DNA from: Diplolepis rosae
Lineage: Eukaryota > Arthropoda > Insecta > Hymenoptera > Diplolepididae
Direction of reading: 5' to 3'
DNA: 64,000 nt
Assembly (NCBI GenBank): GCA_030998225.1
Contig: JAPYXD010000723.1
Location: 25,003,501-25,067,500 of the forward strand
Shown: positions 1 to 11,533 of the stretch, one piece after another
Position numbering within the stretch: the stretch's first letter is position 1
How the letters are laid out: each line of letters begins with the position of its first letter
Made by a program: the position numbers and the translations under genes
Notes under the pieces: generated by a model
What the model saw: the letters and a program-made list of their open reading frames with translations, nothing else
What the model was told of the DNA's origin: nothing
The model's database searches: none

Positions 1-413
1 GGTACTTGCCTTTGGTCGCCTATGAGGATAGGTTTTCAGGTTTTTATAAAACTCATCTATAAAATAGATTAAAAAGAAAGCTCCTATTTAATTATTAAAA
101 ATATCATTAACGTTATTTATTTCACAAAAAAAAAATTCAACTCGTTACACTGAATTGAGAATTTAGACTTATAAGCGAGATAAACTTTAGAAATTCTAAG
201 TTACTAACGACAAGTCATTTCATAGAAGAAGATGACTTTACACAGGCCATGCAAACCTAGTGGAAAGGTGGTGGACCGATAGCAACTAGCGCCGCTTATA
301 TCCCTGCTCATGATCTACCATTATGTGTGCATGTGTTAGTGGATATACATGCATACGTAGGTTCTTTAAATGCGTTACAGAGAATATATTCAAATATAAT
401 TAAAAGGAAATTG

Positions 414-509
414 AAGATTTGACGCAAAATTGTGAAATGTAATTTAAGAGTGAGAAGTTAATAACAACTCACTCTTGAATTACATTTTCACAATTTTGCC
501 TCAAATCTT
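414..509. repeat. Near-perfect inverted repeat (hairpin)
   Basis: Two arms of about 41 bp with only a few mismatches are separated by about 13 nt. The left arm starts AAGATTTGACGCAAAATTG and the right arm ends with its complement. A transcript of either strand would fold into a long stem. It could be a small MITE or the tip of a foldback element. No clear TSD was seen. Confidence 0.75.
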
Positions 510-921
510 GGTTTTGTCGTAATAAGTAAAAATCAAAAATATCTAATTTGTATTTTTATTGATTTTTATTTTCAGAAAATATACAGAAAATATACGAAAT
601 ATACTAATAATAAAAAATGTTATGAAAAATGATAATACTGCTGACTTCAACGGAAATCGGAGAGACAAAAAATATTAATTTTACAGCTTATGCAAGGCTT
701 CAATAAACATAATCATATAATTAAAAAACTCCTTGATTTTATCGACCTGAGGACTCGTGGGTCCAAAAATGGCGGCTTATCTATCTCCTATTGAAAATTC
801 CGACGTTGGAAACGACATTGGAAACGACATTGGAAACATTATCGTAAGCGATATCGTAAACGACGTAGGATCCGATATCGTTTACGATGTCGTAAATGAT
901 ACCGATTACGACCTTTTTTTT

Positions 922-1188
922 ATTAAATAAGACAAAATATTTTATTATTGTTACAACATTTAAAACATATTATACGTGTGTATTTAATCTCAAACGTTTG
1001 TGAACATTTGTGTGCCGTTCCGAATTTGCACTCTTATTAAACTTTCATGATGCCGAAAGATCATAAATAAAAATATGTTTATAGATGAACCAATATGTTA
1101 ATAACAGTTTCCAGTGTTTTTATATTCCTTACATACAGTTAAATAGATTTAAATTTTAACAATAATAAAATATTTTGTCTTATTTAAT
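922..1188. repeat. Terminal inverted repeat pair, 31 bp perfect
   Basis: A 31-bp sequence at 922-952 (ATTAAATAAGACAAAATATT...) recurs as an exact reverse complement at 1158-1188, enclosing about 205 bp of non-coding DNA. Terminal inverted repeats (TIRs) around a short non-coding core suggest a MITE. The class is unresolved because no TSD is evident. Confidence 0.6.
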
Positions 1189-2760
1189 TCTGAAACGGTT
1201 TCACCAATGGCATGTAGCTTGATGTAGCTCAGAAAGAGTATACAACAATGGCGGAACTCATACGAAGCCGTTCCCCTTGCCGCACTCCATCCGCTTCCGA
1301 CAACTAGCGCCGCGTATATCCCTGCACCTGAACTACCCTACGGGGACACCCAATACATTAGAGGTTGACCTGCCCTGACTTTACAGTAAAAAACGAACTC
1401 TACTGACCTGGAAAAAGTGGAGGCGCTCTCTCTAGACCTCGGGACTCTTGTCCCCACTCGAAAATAATAGAAGAACTAGAGTTTGGGGGTGATTTCTGAC
1501 CAATAAGGATATCAAAAACGATTTCTATGTGTGAAATTTAATGGCTTTCTAGCCTATAGAAAAGGTCAAGAGTGCGTGATTTTTCTCTGGTCACACGCTC
1601 TTCAAGTGGTCCCTTTCTACTTGCCCTTTATCCCAGAGTTCCGAGAATTAGCGCGCTCACAAGGACTTGTGCAATGTCGTAAAAAGTGCACAAAGTCATT
1701 CGATATGTAAATACATCTTATGTAGGGATCCTAAAAATGTTTGAATTTTTATCGAAGCTTACTATGAAACCTATTGAGTTTCTAAGATTTTTGTTTATTA
1801 GAAGCATATGGTAAAATTCTGTATTTCACGTATCGCTGTGATATTATGAGAAAACCCAGAGGTTCTTGATGAGAATAAAGAAACGTCTATTGATAAATTC
1901 CCGTAGCATATAAATCGTTTTTATTACTTTTTGATAATAAATTAGGTTTTCTTTGGAAAACTTTAGAAAGCTGGTATAATTTCTTCTCACCCTGACTCAG
2001 AGTTCTGTTCAACGTCTAAATAGTTTATTATTATTCATTATCAGTAAATTTTGTTTTATATTTTATTATTCAATAAAAGTCCATCACTTCAAGATCTGGT
2101 TTCTATCCTTGTTCTCAAAATGTAAATATTAATAGAGTTATAATTTAAATACATGATTTGTAGATGGCATTTCTTGTAGCTCTGAAAAATAAGTCTTAAG
2201 GTTACTTCTTGCCACTAAGTATCTTTGAGAATTAAATAAAACAGAATTCTTTAATTTAAATGAATTTGGCACGTTAATGTTCTAAATAAACATGGTATGT
2301 AGTGGGCATTTCTTGCAGAGCTGAAAAGTAAATTCTAAAATAGTAAAATTAACAACTTCGCACGTTCTCCAAAAAGTGAATATAATTCTCTTTCGTCTTA
2401 CGCAGTCATCTACGTTAATTCTCTCTGCACACCACGCATTACTACATTCATTTGCTATTCGTTAGATTTAATTCATTATCATTTTCAAGAAACCAAAGAA
2501 TCCTGCATAATCGACCTCAGGTTGAGAGATAGTTTACGAATTTACAGATGAGAACACCAGGTGCGATCATCACAGCTGCTATGACAGGTAGGATTGGATA
2601 CTATGAATGTAATAAATGGGTTAGATTATATTTTGTCTTTTTTTTTTACAATAAATTTGTGTGATATCTATTTGTTTTGATTTTTGCCGGGAGATGGCGT
2701 TTTTACTTGTGGCGGATTTTATTATTATTATGAATTACGATTGTTCTAGTAGGTTATTTG

Positions 2761-4680
2761 CCCGGTCCTGCATTGGTTTCCTCGGAAACCAATCAGGGGC
2801 CCCTCGAACAGGCCACCGGGCGCGTCCTCAGGTTGCGGATAGAGGGGCCCCGTACCGAGGGTTACTGCTGAATACGGATACAAAACTAAATAAGCAGTCG
2901 CGGACAATGTTCCAGGGATGGTCCCGAAGGAATAACCCCCAAGCCAAGGTGTTAACTACCGTGCCCAGGGCTGCATGGCACCAGGGAGTGGTGTCTCTAG
3001 GAAACCAGGTCACCTCCTAGAGTATTGAGGCGGGGCTCTGCAGGGGCGGACCGAATACTCGTGGGATTAAATATGGAGCTGTCAAATATAAATAAAACAA
3101 TGAGTGAATAGATTTTCGGAGGGGAGTTGGATGTAACGGAGGAGACGCCAGATCCGTTCGAGACGGATAAGTCCCAGGTACGGCAGTACCGGGACAGGCT
3201 TCACGAGCGGAACGAGAAGCAATTGGAGATCCTCAAGAAGGTGGAATCGGCGCTGGAGAAGGTGGAGAACTTCTCCAGAACAAAGAAGAATATGCACCTC
3301 CCTATCACGGACGGCATACAGGAGGGGATGAAGGAGCTCGGGGCGCTGTGGTATGATATAGAGGATACCGTCTGCTACCTCGACTCCTTCAAATACCTGA
3401 TGAGAGGCCTCATGGTACGAAAGATGAAGGAGGTAAGACCATCAAAACAGAAGGAAGTTACAGACAAGGGTAGCCAAATCCTCCCCCAGCCGGCTGCGAG
3501 GTCCACACCGGACACCCGCAAACGGCCGAGAGAATCAACAGCGAGCCGGAGGTGTCTGCGGCGCAGAAGCCGGCAGAGAAGAGGACTAAAACCTCCAATA
3601 AAGAAGAAGAGTGGGTCAAGATCCCCAAGAAGAAGGACCTCCGGAAAAAGAAAGGGAAGAAGCCTTCCAAATTGCCGGAGAAACCTCGCCGTGCGCGCCC
3701 AGAAGCGGTGCTCATCAAACCGGCAGAGGGGATTAGCTACGCCTCACTTCTGCGCGAGCTCAAAAAGTGCGTCAACCCTGACGAGCTGAGTGCAACAGTC
3801 CAAGGAATCAGGGAGACACTCTCCAAGGACTTGCTGGTGGAACTGAAATGTTCCACAAAAAGCAGAGGGAGGTTGGTCACTGCCTTCAAAGGGGCAGTTG
3901 GAGCCAGGGGTACGGTCCGCCATCTCATCCCCAGGATCGAGGTCGAGATCGCCGACCTGGAACCAACCATCGGAGCCGAAGATGTCGAGGATGCCGTCAG
4001 GAACTACTTCGGCCGAGAAACGGAGCTGGAGCTAAGGGTGTCATTAAATAAGACACCCTTTAGAGGTAACCAGAAGGTGTATGTGCTTTTGGAGGAGATA
4101 AGGGCGCTGAAGCTGCTCAAAAGAGCCCACATCAAGATCGGGTGGGTCTCCTGCAGAGTCCGAAGAAAAAAGGTGGTGAACCGGTGCTTCCTCTGCCTTG
4201 ATTTTGGCCACATAGCGGCGGACTGCCGAGGGCCAGACCGCAGCAGGTGCTACTGGAGATGCGGTGAGGAGGGGCATCTCGCGGGTTCCTGCAACGGGAA
4301 GCCGAGGTGCTTTCTCTGTGCCGCAAAGGAGGAAAAGCCCCGGAATGACCATATACCGGGGACTATGCGCTGTGCGGCCTTTCGGGAGGCAGCCGCGAAT
4401 AGGAAGCCTTAGAAAGGCCGCTATGGGAGAGAACCTGGACCTGTTACGCCAGGAAACAGATGAAGAAGCAAGAAGGAGAGGCTAACATCGCCTTCAGATG
4501 GCCCCCACCCTGAAGTAATGCCTAACGGCGGTTCCGGGGTGGGATTCCACGGCCTAGAGACAGGGAGGGAGTTTTAGTGGGTAGGGCTGCGCGAGCAGCA
4601 GAGTCCCACACACCAGGTGGGCACGGAGTCCCCTTGACGGTGCATAAAGCATTTCTCCCTTCCTACAAAAAAAAAAAAAA
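2761..4680 (+). mobile_element. Gag-only R1-like non-LTR element with poly(A) and TSD
   Basis: This 1.92-kb insertion ends in a run of As at 4667-4680. It is flanked by an exact 13-bp TSD, AGTAGGTTATTTG, at 2748-2760 and 4681-4693. It has a GC-rich 5' UTR (2761-3100), one gag-like ORF1 with zinc knuckles, and a GC-rich 3' UTR (4413-4666), but no ORF2 (endonuclease/RT). The TSD and tail show mobilisation as a complete unit by target-primed reverse transcription, so it is a non-autonomous derivative analogous to half-L1 (HAL1) elements. It sits in the distal tail of the second envelope region of the retrovirus-like element. R1-clade assignment is from the general look of ORF1 and the 3' UTR. 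Confidence 0.85.
3101..4412 (+). pseudogene. R1-type ORF1 (Gag-like, CCHC zinc knuckles), broken
   Basis: This is a Gag-like RNA-binding protein of a non-LTR retrotransposon. The probable start is the ATG at 3101, but the fourth codon is TAG. The frame then stays open from 3113 to about 3540, where a frameshift moves coding into the frame that ends at 4412. The N-terminal part is charged and helix-prone, the middle is very basic (runs of K/R), and the C-terminus carries tandem zinc knuckles, including CFLCLDFGHIAADC and a following CCHC-type motif. The second knuckle has W where a Cys is expected (CYWRCGEEGHLAGSC region), so it may be impaired. No ORF2 follows. The closest family is R1-clade Gag. 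The copy is non-functional as read. Confidence 0.75.
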
Positions 4681-4699
4681 AGTAGGTTATTTGAATTGG

Positions 4700-6182
4700 G
4701 TATAAAGATTACAGTTTGTATACTCTTACTTATTTTTAAATTTTCTGTAATTTCTTCGTTCAATGAGTCTAAATGTAAGTGTGTATTTTCTAGGTTTATA
4801 TTTTTTATAATAAAATAATAGTGATGTAGTTTTATTGTAATTATTGTGATAATTAATATGGTTATTGATAATGTAACGGTTAACCCAATTATTAATTTGA
4901 ATATGTGATCGTATTAGTAGTTTTCTATATTTTGCAATATTTTTTCAAAATTTCCATTAATTTGGTCTGGAATAATTATTTCGAATTCGAGAAGTGATAG
5001 GGGCATGTTCCCAAGAAATTTCTTTTTTGCTATGAATTTTTCGAGGTGTAACGGATTTTCGATCGATATTCGATTTAAATATGGTGCGATTGTTTTTAGC
5101 GATATTTTGAATGGAGGTGTGATAATGTTTATATTAAAATTGTTAAGACTTTTTCAATGGGTAAAGGGTAAAGAGTCGATTATTTGACAATCTTGATTAA
5201 CTTGAAGTATTCCGTTATATAAGAGGTTAATCATTATATTTGGTTCCTGTGGACATTCTAGTTTTATCTGTTGGAGAGAAGAAGAAGAATATAGCCATGC
5301 ATAGTGAGATTTTAGTGGTACTAAAATTGGGTAGTTCTTGAAATTTATGATATAGTTGCAAAGATTAGGAGGAGAACCTATGAACAACGAAGTTTCGCAG
5401 GTTGGATTTTTGTTGATTTTAAGAAGAGTAGGTATATTATTGCAAATGATTTTTTGTTTTATGTTACTGCATGAATTTAAGTAATTATTATCTAAAATGA
5501 AATATTTTTTCTTGTCATCAGAAATTTCTATATATTGCGTTTCAGGTTTAAAAAATATAGTTGGTTTGGGGTTAATAGGAAGGTCGTGGTTTAAAGGTAA
5601 AGGATGAATTTTATAGATTCGAAATTCATTTCTTCCTATGTTTGGAGTACTCAATGTTGAAATTAGTTGGTGTCGATATATAAGGTATTGAATTTTTGAA
5701 TATTTCATTATTTCTGATAATTCAAAATTAATGAAATCTTGTTTTGAACTTTGTTTATATGAATTGAATGTTGATGGATCGAAGAATCCGGGATTCCAAA
5801 GTCCATTTTTTGCATAAATCAATAATTCGAATATTTTTTGAAGATATAGAAGATATTTATCAAATAAGCCAAGTATATCATTTAGCCATTTTATTGCTCT
5901 GGTTGTCTTACGAGTAAGTGATTTTAAGGCTTTTATTGAGGCTGAAATTTTTGCTGATAAACAAGTTCCTCCTATACCACTATATCTTAAAGTGCCAATT
6001 TTGCAAATTGCTATGCAATTAAATTTTCTGTTCGAAATTTTTGTTTTGATGTATGAGTACATTAGTTTTTCAATTTTATTCAAAATGCAATGTTTTGCTA
6101 GTTCCGTAGGTATTATGTTTGTAGAATCTTCGTATTTACTTTCTGGATTACAAACGGATAGGATAGTTTGATGGTTCTTCAA
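4700..6182 (-). pseudogene. Second envelope-like region (errantivirus/F-type), broken
   Basis: A 342-codon open stretch (6182 to 5154) is followed, past an in-frame TGA at about 5156 and another stop near 4907, by more coding-like sequence. That ends in a strongly hydrophobic segment (about 4895-4825) and a short polar tail, as in a membrane-anchored glycoprotein. The body has a regular cysteine series and a proline-rich PLPLNHDLPI motif before the Cys-rich part. This layout resembles the C-terminal half of baculovirus F-like Env proteins of insect errantiviruses. No clear furin site or fusion peptide was seen at the N-terminus. Its first ATG overlaps the end of the upstream envelope frame by about 35 bp in another frame. 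The tail is cut by the R1-like insertion. The family call is tentative. Confidence 0.5.
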
Positions 6183-8106
6183 TATTATTAAGATGAGCGT
6201 GATGATAAAGGTTTGCTTCAGTATAAGTGCGTATATTACCTGTATGGTTGAGTTCTGTGTACAGTGGCGTTTGTACTCCTTGTTGGGGGGCTGAAGGGCA
6301 GTGTGTCCAGATTTGACACGGGAACGTTACGCACACAATGCCAACAGCAGTACGTGCGTGAGAATGGTTGCGCGCGCAGCGTAGTGTGTCTGCTGTTCGC
6401 TGTGGTTCTCTGAGTTTTCTCTGGTTGAAGGCTCCTTGTCAAGGAGAGAAAACTACAGAAATCTTAGAGAACCACTGCGAACAGCAGACACACTACGCTG
6501 CGCGCGCAACCATTCTCACGCACGTACTGCTGTTGGCATTGTGTGCGTAACGTTCGCGTGTCAAATCTGGACACACTGCTGAAGGGTTTCCTTTTTGTAA
6601 CTCCAATGCTGGTTCTCTCACTTGTTCCGTGTTTGTTCCGGGCTTTCCTAGATGCAATAAAAGATTGGTTACTGAATCCCAAAGTGCACCAACAAGATGG
6701 ATTGACCATCCAAATACACTATGTAGGGCATATCCATGTATGATCGTGTCTGCTATTAGTTTAATACCTCTAATTATTATTATTATTCCTATAAATTCTG
6801 CACTTACTGTACCAAAATTTGTAAATAATGTCCAGAATCTTCCTCAAGCTGATTTAGCTATTTTATTTAAGGTTTCTTTATCTAAGAAGTTTATTAAGGA
6901 TATTTTATCGTTCATATTTGAATGTCCTGGGATTTTTCCAGCTAGTGAGTTTAACACGTTTGGTTTTTCTGCTGGAAACATGATATGATCTCTTAATTTG
7001 TCTAGATCTGCTTGTGTGTAGATTCCACTTGTTGCTAAAGAAGCTGGATTTGTGTATTTCTAAGTTGGTTTTGTGGTTGGTTTCATTATAGATGGTGGTA
7101 GTGATTCAGTTGGTTTTGGAGATAATTTATACCAAGCGTCGTTTAAATAATACATTGATGGTAGGAAAATATTACAACCTGCAATAATAGACATATATCC
7201 TGGGCCCTTCATTAGGTGGTATGCAAATTCATCAGGTGCTTGAGTTGCTATAATTAAGGAATTTTTGAAGACTTGTTGTTCAAGTTGACACTTTTGGGTT
7301 AAAGGGCCATGATACAATTTACTCATTTCTATGAAAACGTGTCTTTCGACATAAATGAATTTTGAATTTATATATGTAAAGAGATCCATATTTTCAACTT
7401 ATAGTTGTTTATTTTCCAGAAATGTATTTCCTCGAGTAGTTTCGAAAATCAATAGTTTTGGATGTTCTGTGCGTACTAAAACGTAGTTATACACAGGTTG
7501 CATGGCTTTCTGAGCTATAACGAAAGTTATATCATTGGTAGTTAGAGAATATATAACTTGCGGGTTAAGAGTTGAATTATCATAAGTTTTATTTGCTGAT
7601 CCTTCATATACTACTGTATATTTTTGAAAATTACAATTGTCGTTGGGTAATGGTTTCCAAAAAGTTTTTCCACCTCCTAGTTCGTCAGTACATGTAGTAT
7701 CAGAGAGTGAACAAATTACTCCAGATTTTAAATAAATTTTGTCTGTATTTATATTAATTGTTGCTTGGTATTCTTGTAGGGCTATTCTGTATTTTACATA
7801 TACAATAACGTTTTCGCATGTTCCAAAAAGATCAGAAGATTGTGATCCTGAGCATTGTCCATTGACTTGTGTAGATCCTGCTAACATTATAGCATGTGAG
7901 GAAGTTCTATTGATTTTTAGACCAGTTATTTGTGTATTTAGGGAGACTAAAAATACTCCAGTTTCATGCATTTTGCTACATTGATCTCTAGACACTTCTT
8001 GGATGTATTCTCTGTATCCGTTAATAACGGCTGATGTGTGAGAGTGCATTCCACAATATTCAATTTTTCTGTCCACTTCTACTTTACATTGCATAATTTT
8101 TGTCAA
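6148..8106 (-). pseudogene. First envelope-like glycoprotein, broken
   Basis: Glycoprotein-like coding runs from about 8106 to 7399, shifts frame, continues from 7389 to an in-frame TAG at about 7061, and reads on through a hydrophobic transmembrane stretch (about 6790-6740) to a cytoplasmic tail ending at 6148. The N-terminal part is rich in Cys and has a YCGMHSHTS motif and several N-x-S/T sites. The region before the membrane anchor is Pro-rich. The tail is split by a 280-bp MITE with an exact TSD. The motif pattern resembles glycoproteins that arthropod LTR elements share with jingchuvirus (chuvirus-like) glycoproteins. That link is from memory of the family and needs a profile search. 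It differs completely from the second envelope region downstream. Confidence 0.6.
6299..6578. mobile_element. hAT-type palindromic MITE, 8-bp TSD
   Basis: This 280-bp element has long TIRs beginning CAGTGTGTCCAGATTTGAC and ending with the complement, so most of it can fold back. The exact 8-bp TSD CTGAAGGG flanks it at 6291-6298 and 6579-6586. An 8-bp TSD with CAG...CTG ends is typical of hAT transposons. It has no coding capacity. It interrupts the cytoplasmic tail of the first envelope frame, which resumes on the other side. Confidence 0.9.
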
Positions 8107-8139
8107 GGTAAAGTCACTTAATTGTAAAAGTTAAAGGTA

Positions 8140-8410
8140 TATTTTTTTATGTGCCACCGGCGCGCAAACTCGTTTTTTCACTACAGTTAACAGTAGCGCA
8201 ATGTAGTATATTGCGCTACAGAGGAATGAAATATAAAAATTGAACTGCGCATGCGCCTATAGCCATGCAACGGAGCACAATCTTCTTCTTATTCTTATTC
8301 TTCTTCGTACAGCGTTAGCGCCTTACTGGCAAAGCCTTGTACATTTGAACTGCGGATGCGTCTATTAAAATCCATTACTACTACAAAAGATCGATAAAAT
8401 CAAAAAAAAA
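8140..8410. repeat. Single arm of a foldback element related to 53.0-53.9 kb
   Basis: Sequence here (TTGAACTGCGCATGCGCCTA, a run of CTT/ATT triplets, then a stretch ending near ATCGATAAAATC) closely matches the right arm of the palindromic element at 53025-53854, and its complement matches the left arm. Only one arm is present. It lies just upstream (in retroviral orientation) of the first envelope region and probably removed its start. Confidence 0.7.
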
Positions 8411-8639
8411 AATTATTAAATTTATACTTAGTTGGGCATATCTGGGATGTCGGCTAAAAATTCTTGATCGGATTGTCGTAAGTTTCTTAGTAAATCGTAA
8501 TATGCGTAAGGTCCTCTTGTTTTGATTGTTAAAATTATGTCTTTGATTGTTTCTGGATTTGTTATACCGTGAGACCAATGTGGTACGTTGCAATCATCAT
8601 AATTAAATCATCATTTTTATTTAATTTTAATTCTTATTC

Positions 8640-10064
8640 CTCTGATTGGTTGTTGGTGGGGTTATGTATGAAAGTCTGAGTCTATTAATATTAACGATTT
8701 TAGGTTTATTTTTAACTGAAATTTTTATGTTTCCTTTGCCTAATATTTCAAGTACTTCGTATGATCCTGAGTATTGATTTTCGAATTTCTTTAGTTCTCC
8801 ACCTTCCAGTATACACTATCTCCGATTTTAAAATTTTGTGGATTAATTTTTCTATCATAGTATTCTTTCGATTTTTCTTTAGCTGTTATCAAATTTTGTC
8901 TTGCTATTCCACGCATTTCATGTAGTTTTGTAATCAATTTTGTCATGTACATATCATAAGTTTCCATTTTTTCATGTTCTGGTAAAAGATCGCTAGATAG
9001 TAAACGTGCTAATTTCCCAAAGACTAATTCATAAGGTGTGCATTTCGTTCCTTCGTGAACACTCGTGTTATATGAAAACATTGCTAATTAAATTCAGTCA
9101 TCCCATTCTGCATTATTTTCAATAAATTGTTTAAGATATTCCTTAAGAACGTGATGGGATCTTTGCAATGATCCATTTGATTGAGGGTGATAAGCAGTAG
9201 TCTTAAATTGACGTATTCGGAATCGTTTTGTCATTTTTCTCATTAAATTGCTTAGAAAATCTGCTCCTTGATCTGTTCAAACCGCTTTTGGCGAGCCTAT
9301 ATGCAAATAAATTTCTTAACAAAAGCATCTGCTATTGTTCCAGCTTGATGATTTGGAAATGGAATTGCTAAAGAATATTTAGTAAAATTATCCTGAATTG
9401 TAAGTATATACTGATTCTGTGCTGAAGTTATTGGTAGCTTCCCAACAATATCCATTGATATATTTTCGAATGCGGTTCCTGGGGTATCAGTAATTACCAT
9501 GGGGTTTTTTGTTTTGACTCTTACAAGTTTTTTAAGTTGGCATTGTAAGCAGAGTTGTATGTATTTTTGTATATTAATTTTCATGTTTTCCCAATAATAT
9601 CATTGTCTGATTCTATTATAAGTTTTTGTTACTCCTTTATGACCCCCTATAGCAGATGAATGAGCTTCTTCGATTAATTGATTTCTCTGTTCTTTTGTAG
9701 GGTATTGTGTGATACCAATACAGATTATTATTTTAATTGTAGAATCCAAAAATGCTATTTTTAATGTAGCCAAAATTTCTTCCCACAAAACATTGTTAAT
9801 GTGTGGTGATTTCCCAACACTAATTGATTTAATATTTAATTCTTTTACCATGGAATGAAGAGAATAAATCGCTAATTTAATATCTTTAGTCGTTTCTCCT
9901 AGACTTGCCTTGAATTCGACTTCGATTGGAAGTATTAAATGGTATTGATTTCCCTTATGTAATTTTTGGACTATTCCTTTTTGTAAATTTTTAAAATAAG
10001 GTAATTTTCCACATTTTTCCAGAAGTTTGGAACCTACGTCACGAGGTTCTCCTTTATTAGTTAC
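8640..10064 (-). pseudogene. Integrase region of retroviral pol, broken
   Basis: Three open stretches (9851-9600, 9584-9297, 9081-8791) carry integrase in order. First comes a zinc-binding HHCC region (HSSAIGGHKGVTKTYNRI, then CLQCQ). Next is the catalytic core start with DIVGKLP and ILTIQDNFTKYSLA (first two acidic positions). Last is the distal part with the conserved TPYELVFG motif, followed by a basic region and a GDSVYW segment of the C-terminal SH3-like fold. Stops and frameshifts separate the blocks, for example near 9599 and 9290. Integrase joins the cDNA to the host chromosome. This copy is inactive as read. It lies between the AT-hook linker and the envelope regions. Confidence 0.85.
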
Positions 10065-10067
10065 AAA

Positions 10068-10815
10068 CTATGCATAATTATCTTTCCTCATTATTAATTG
10101 GTCACGGCATTCAATTATATTCTTCTGTGTCCTAGGCAATCCGCATGTTGAAGGTTGATTAGGGGGTGTCTCTGGGGGTGGTCTTTCTTCTATAAAATCG
10201 CAATCATCAGAGTTTTCAGAATTCCTTATTGCTAATCTGTCCAAGTGCTCATAGTCACTTTCATTTCTTTCGTCCTGGAAATTTTCCTGAGATTCTTTAT
10301 CTTCATCTTCACTTGATAAGTCAGAATGTGATTCAAAATAACATTCTTCTTTAAATTCTCCATCTTCATTTTCCTTAACACATTTTTTCTTCTTATTTGT
10401 TAAGCTTTTGCTTAACATCATTATCTGGATCAGAATCAGATTCGTCTTCTGATTCTATAAATTTACGTTTTTTATCATTCTCAGGTGATTTATTTATAAT
10501 TTTTCTGGGTCTACCTCTTTTTTTAAATGGTTCCTGTAATTTTACTTCTTGAATAATCTTTCGTGGCCTACCGCGTTTCTTTTGTACCTTATTCGTTACT
10601 TCAACATTTCTTAGTAATTTATTTTTATTAGTATCTTCATTTTTATCCATATTTATATTTCTCATGTTTTTTAACTGACCGCTTGTTTGCATAGCATAAC
10701 ATTCTTTTTTATTTTCTAATAAAGTTGGAATCGAGTCCATAACGCTAAAAAAATTGGGGAACAAATTTTTTCGAAATATTTGCTTCATTAATCGATTTGC
10801 AAAAAGCGATTCCAT
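10068..10815 (-). pseudogene. Pol linker with two AT-hooks and an acidic region
   Basis: Two overlapping frames (10815-10393 and 10421-10068) form the segment between RNase H and integrase. It has two copies of the AT-hook KKRGRPRKII / KKRGRPRKIIN spaced about 16 residues apart, followed by a very acidic, Ser-rich stretch (SSEDEDKESQENF and similar). AT-hooks bind the minor groove of AT-rich DNA, so a role in chromatin tethering or target choice near integrase is possible (inference). The frame change at about 10400 is probably a mutation in a run of As. The start at 10815 is uncertain, because in an intact element this is part of the polyprotein. Confidence 0.6.
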
Positions 10816-10894
10816 TTTCCTTATTTTTCATTTTATTTATTATTATATTAATTAACCTTTTATTAATTATGTTAAATAAATCTTCTTCGTCCAA

Positions 10895-11533
10895 TTATTC
10901 AATAGTTTTTTCATTTTTTGCATAAACTGTTCCTTTTTTTATACGCTTAATATTAAATTTAATACAACATTTTTCATCATTGTCTTTATCATTGTCTTCA
11001 TCATTTATCAGTAAATATTCTTCGTTTAATAATTCTTCAGTATCATTTCTATCAATTTTTTCTTCGTCCATATTCCCATAATAACGTTTTTTATTATATA
11101 CATTTTTAAATAAAGTTTCTTGGTTTAATTGTCCAATATCTTCAAAATCTTCACAAGTTTTTCGTTTTTCAAAATCTTCATAATTTATATCATTAAATTC
11201 CTTATTTTTAATATCCTTAATTAAGTTCTCATCGTTTATCGGTATTTGTTCGTTTCCTCCAGAATTATCAGTGGTTATTTTTTCGCCTTCAATGTCCTTA
11301 TATTTTAATTTATCATAATATCCTTGATTATTTCTATTCTTAAATAATTTTTCCTCATTTATAAATTGTTCAGTTTCTTCGAAATTATTCTCCTCAATAT
11401 CTTCTTCAAAATTATCATAGTTTATTTCTTCATGGCATGCTAGATCTGTTACTGGTACTTTTTCCTTATATTCTAAATCAGATATGCATTTTGCATTTCT
11501 TGTTTTAACTAAATTTACTTCAATACTAGTTAT
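10895..11533 (-). CDS. Acidic D/E/N-rich open frame inside retroviral pol
   Basis: From just after a stop at about 11534 down to TAA at 10895-10897 the frame is open for about 212 codons, with an ATG only near the end (about 11071). The translation is dominated by Asp, Glu, Asn, Lys, Ile and Tyr and has no recognisable domain. It starts with IEVNLVKTRN, the kind of sequence that follows RNase H in such polyproteins. It overlaps the truncated end of RNase H in another frame, so part of RNase H appears to have been deleted together with a frame change. It is probably pol linker rather than an independent gene. Confidence 0.5.
   Translation of the reverse strand: MTSIEVNLVKTRNAKCISDLEYKEKVPVTDLACHEEINYDNFEEDIEENNFEETEQFINEEKLFKNRNNQGYYDKLKYKDIEGEKITTDNSGGNEQIPINDENLIKDIKNKEFNDINYEDFEKRKTCEDFEDIGQLNQETLFKNVYNKKRYYGNMDEEKIDRNDTEELLNEEYLLINDEDNDKDNDEKCCIKFNIKRIKKGTVYAKNEKTIE

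Larger units (their letters stand above)
1..2631. other. AT-rich non-coding DNA, no gene seen
   Basis: No convincing coding region was found on either strand. It contains small repeats. A 25-bp direct repeat (CAACTAGCGCCGC followed by TATATCCCTGC, one mismatch) lies at 283-307 and 1301-1325. A 12-bp unit (TTGGAAACGACA) repeats about 2.5 times at 806-840 and runs into a partly palindromic stretch rich in TATCGTAAACGAC to about 905. Two imperfect 48-bp direct copies lie at 2152-2199 and 2290-2337. These look like relics of unidentified dispersed elements. Confidence 0.6.
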
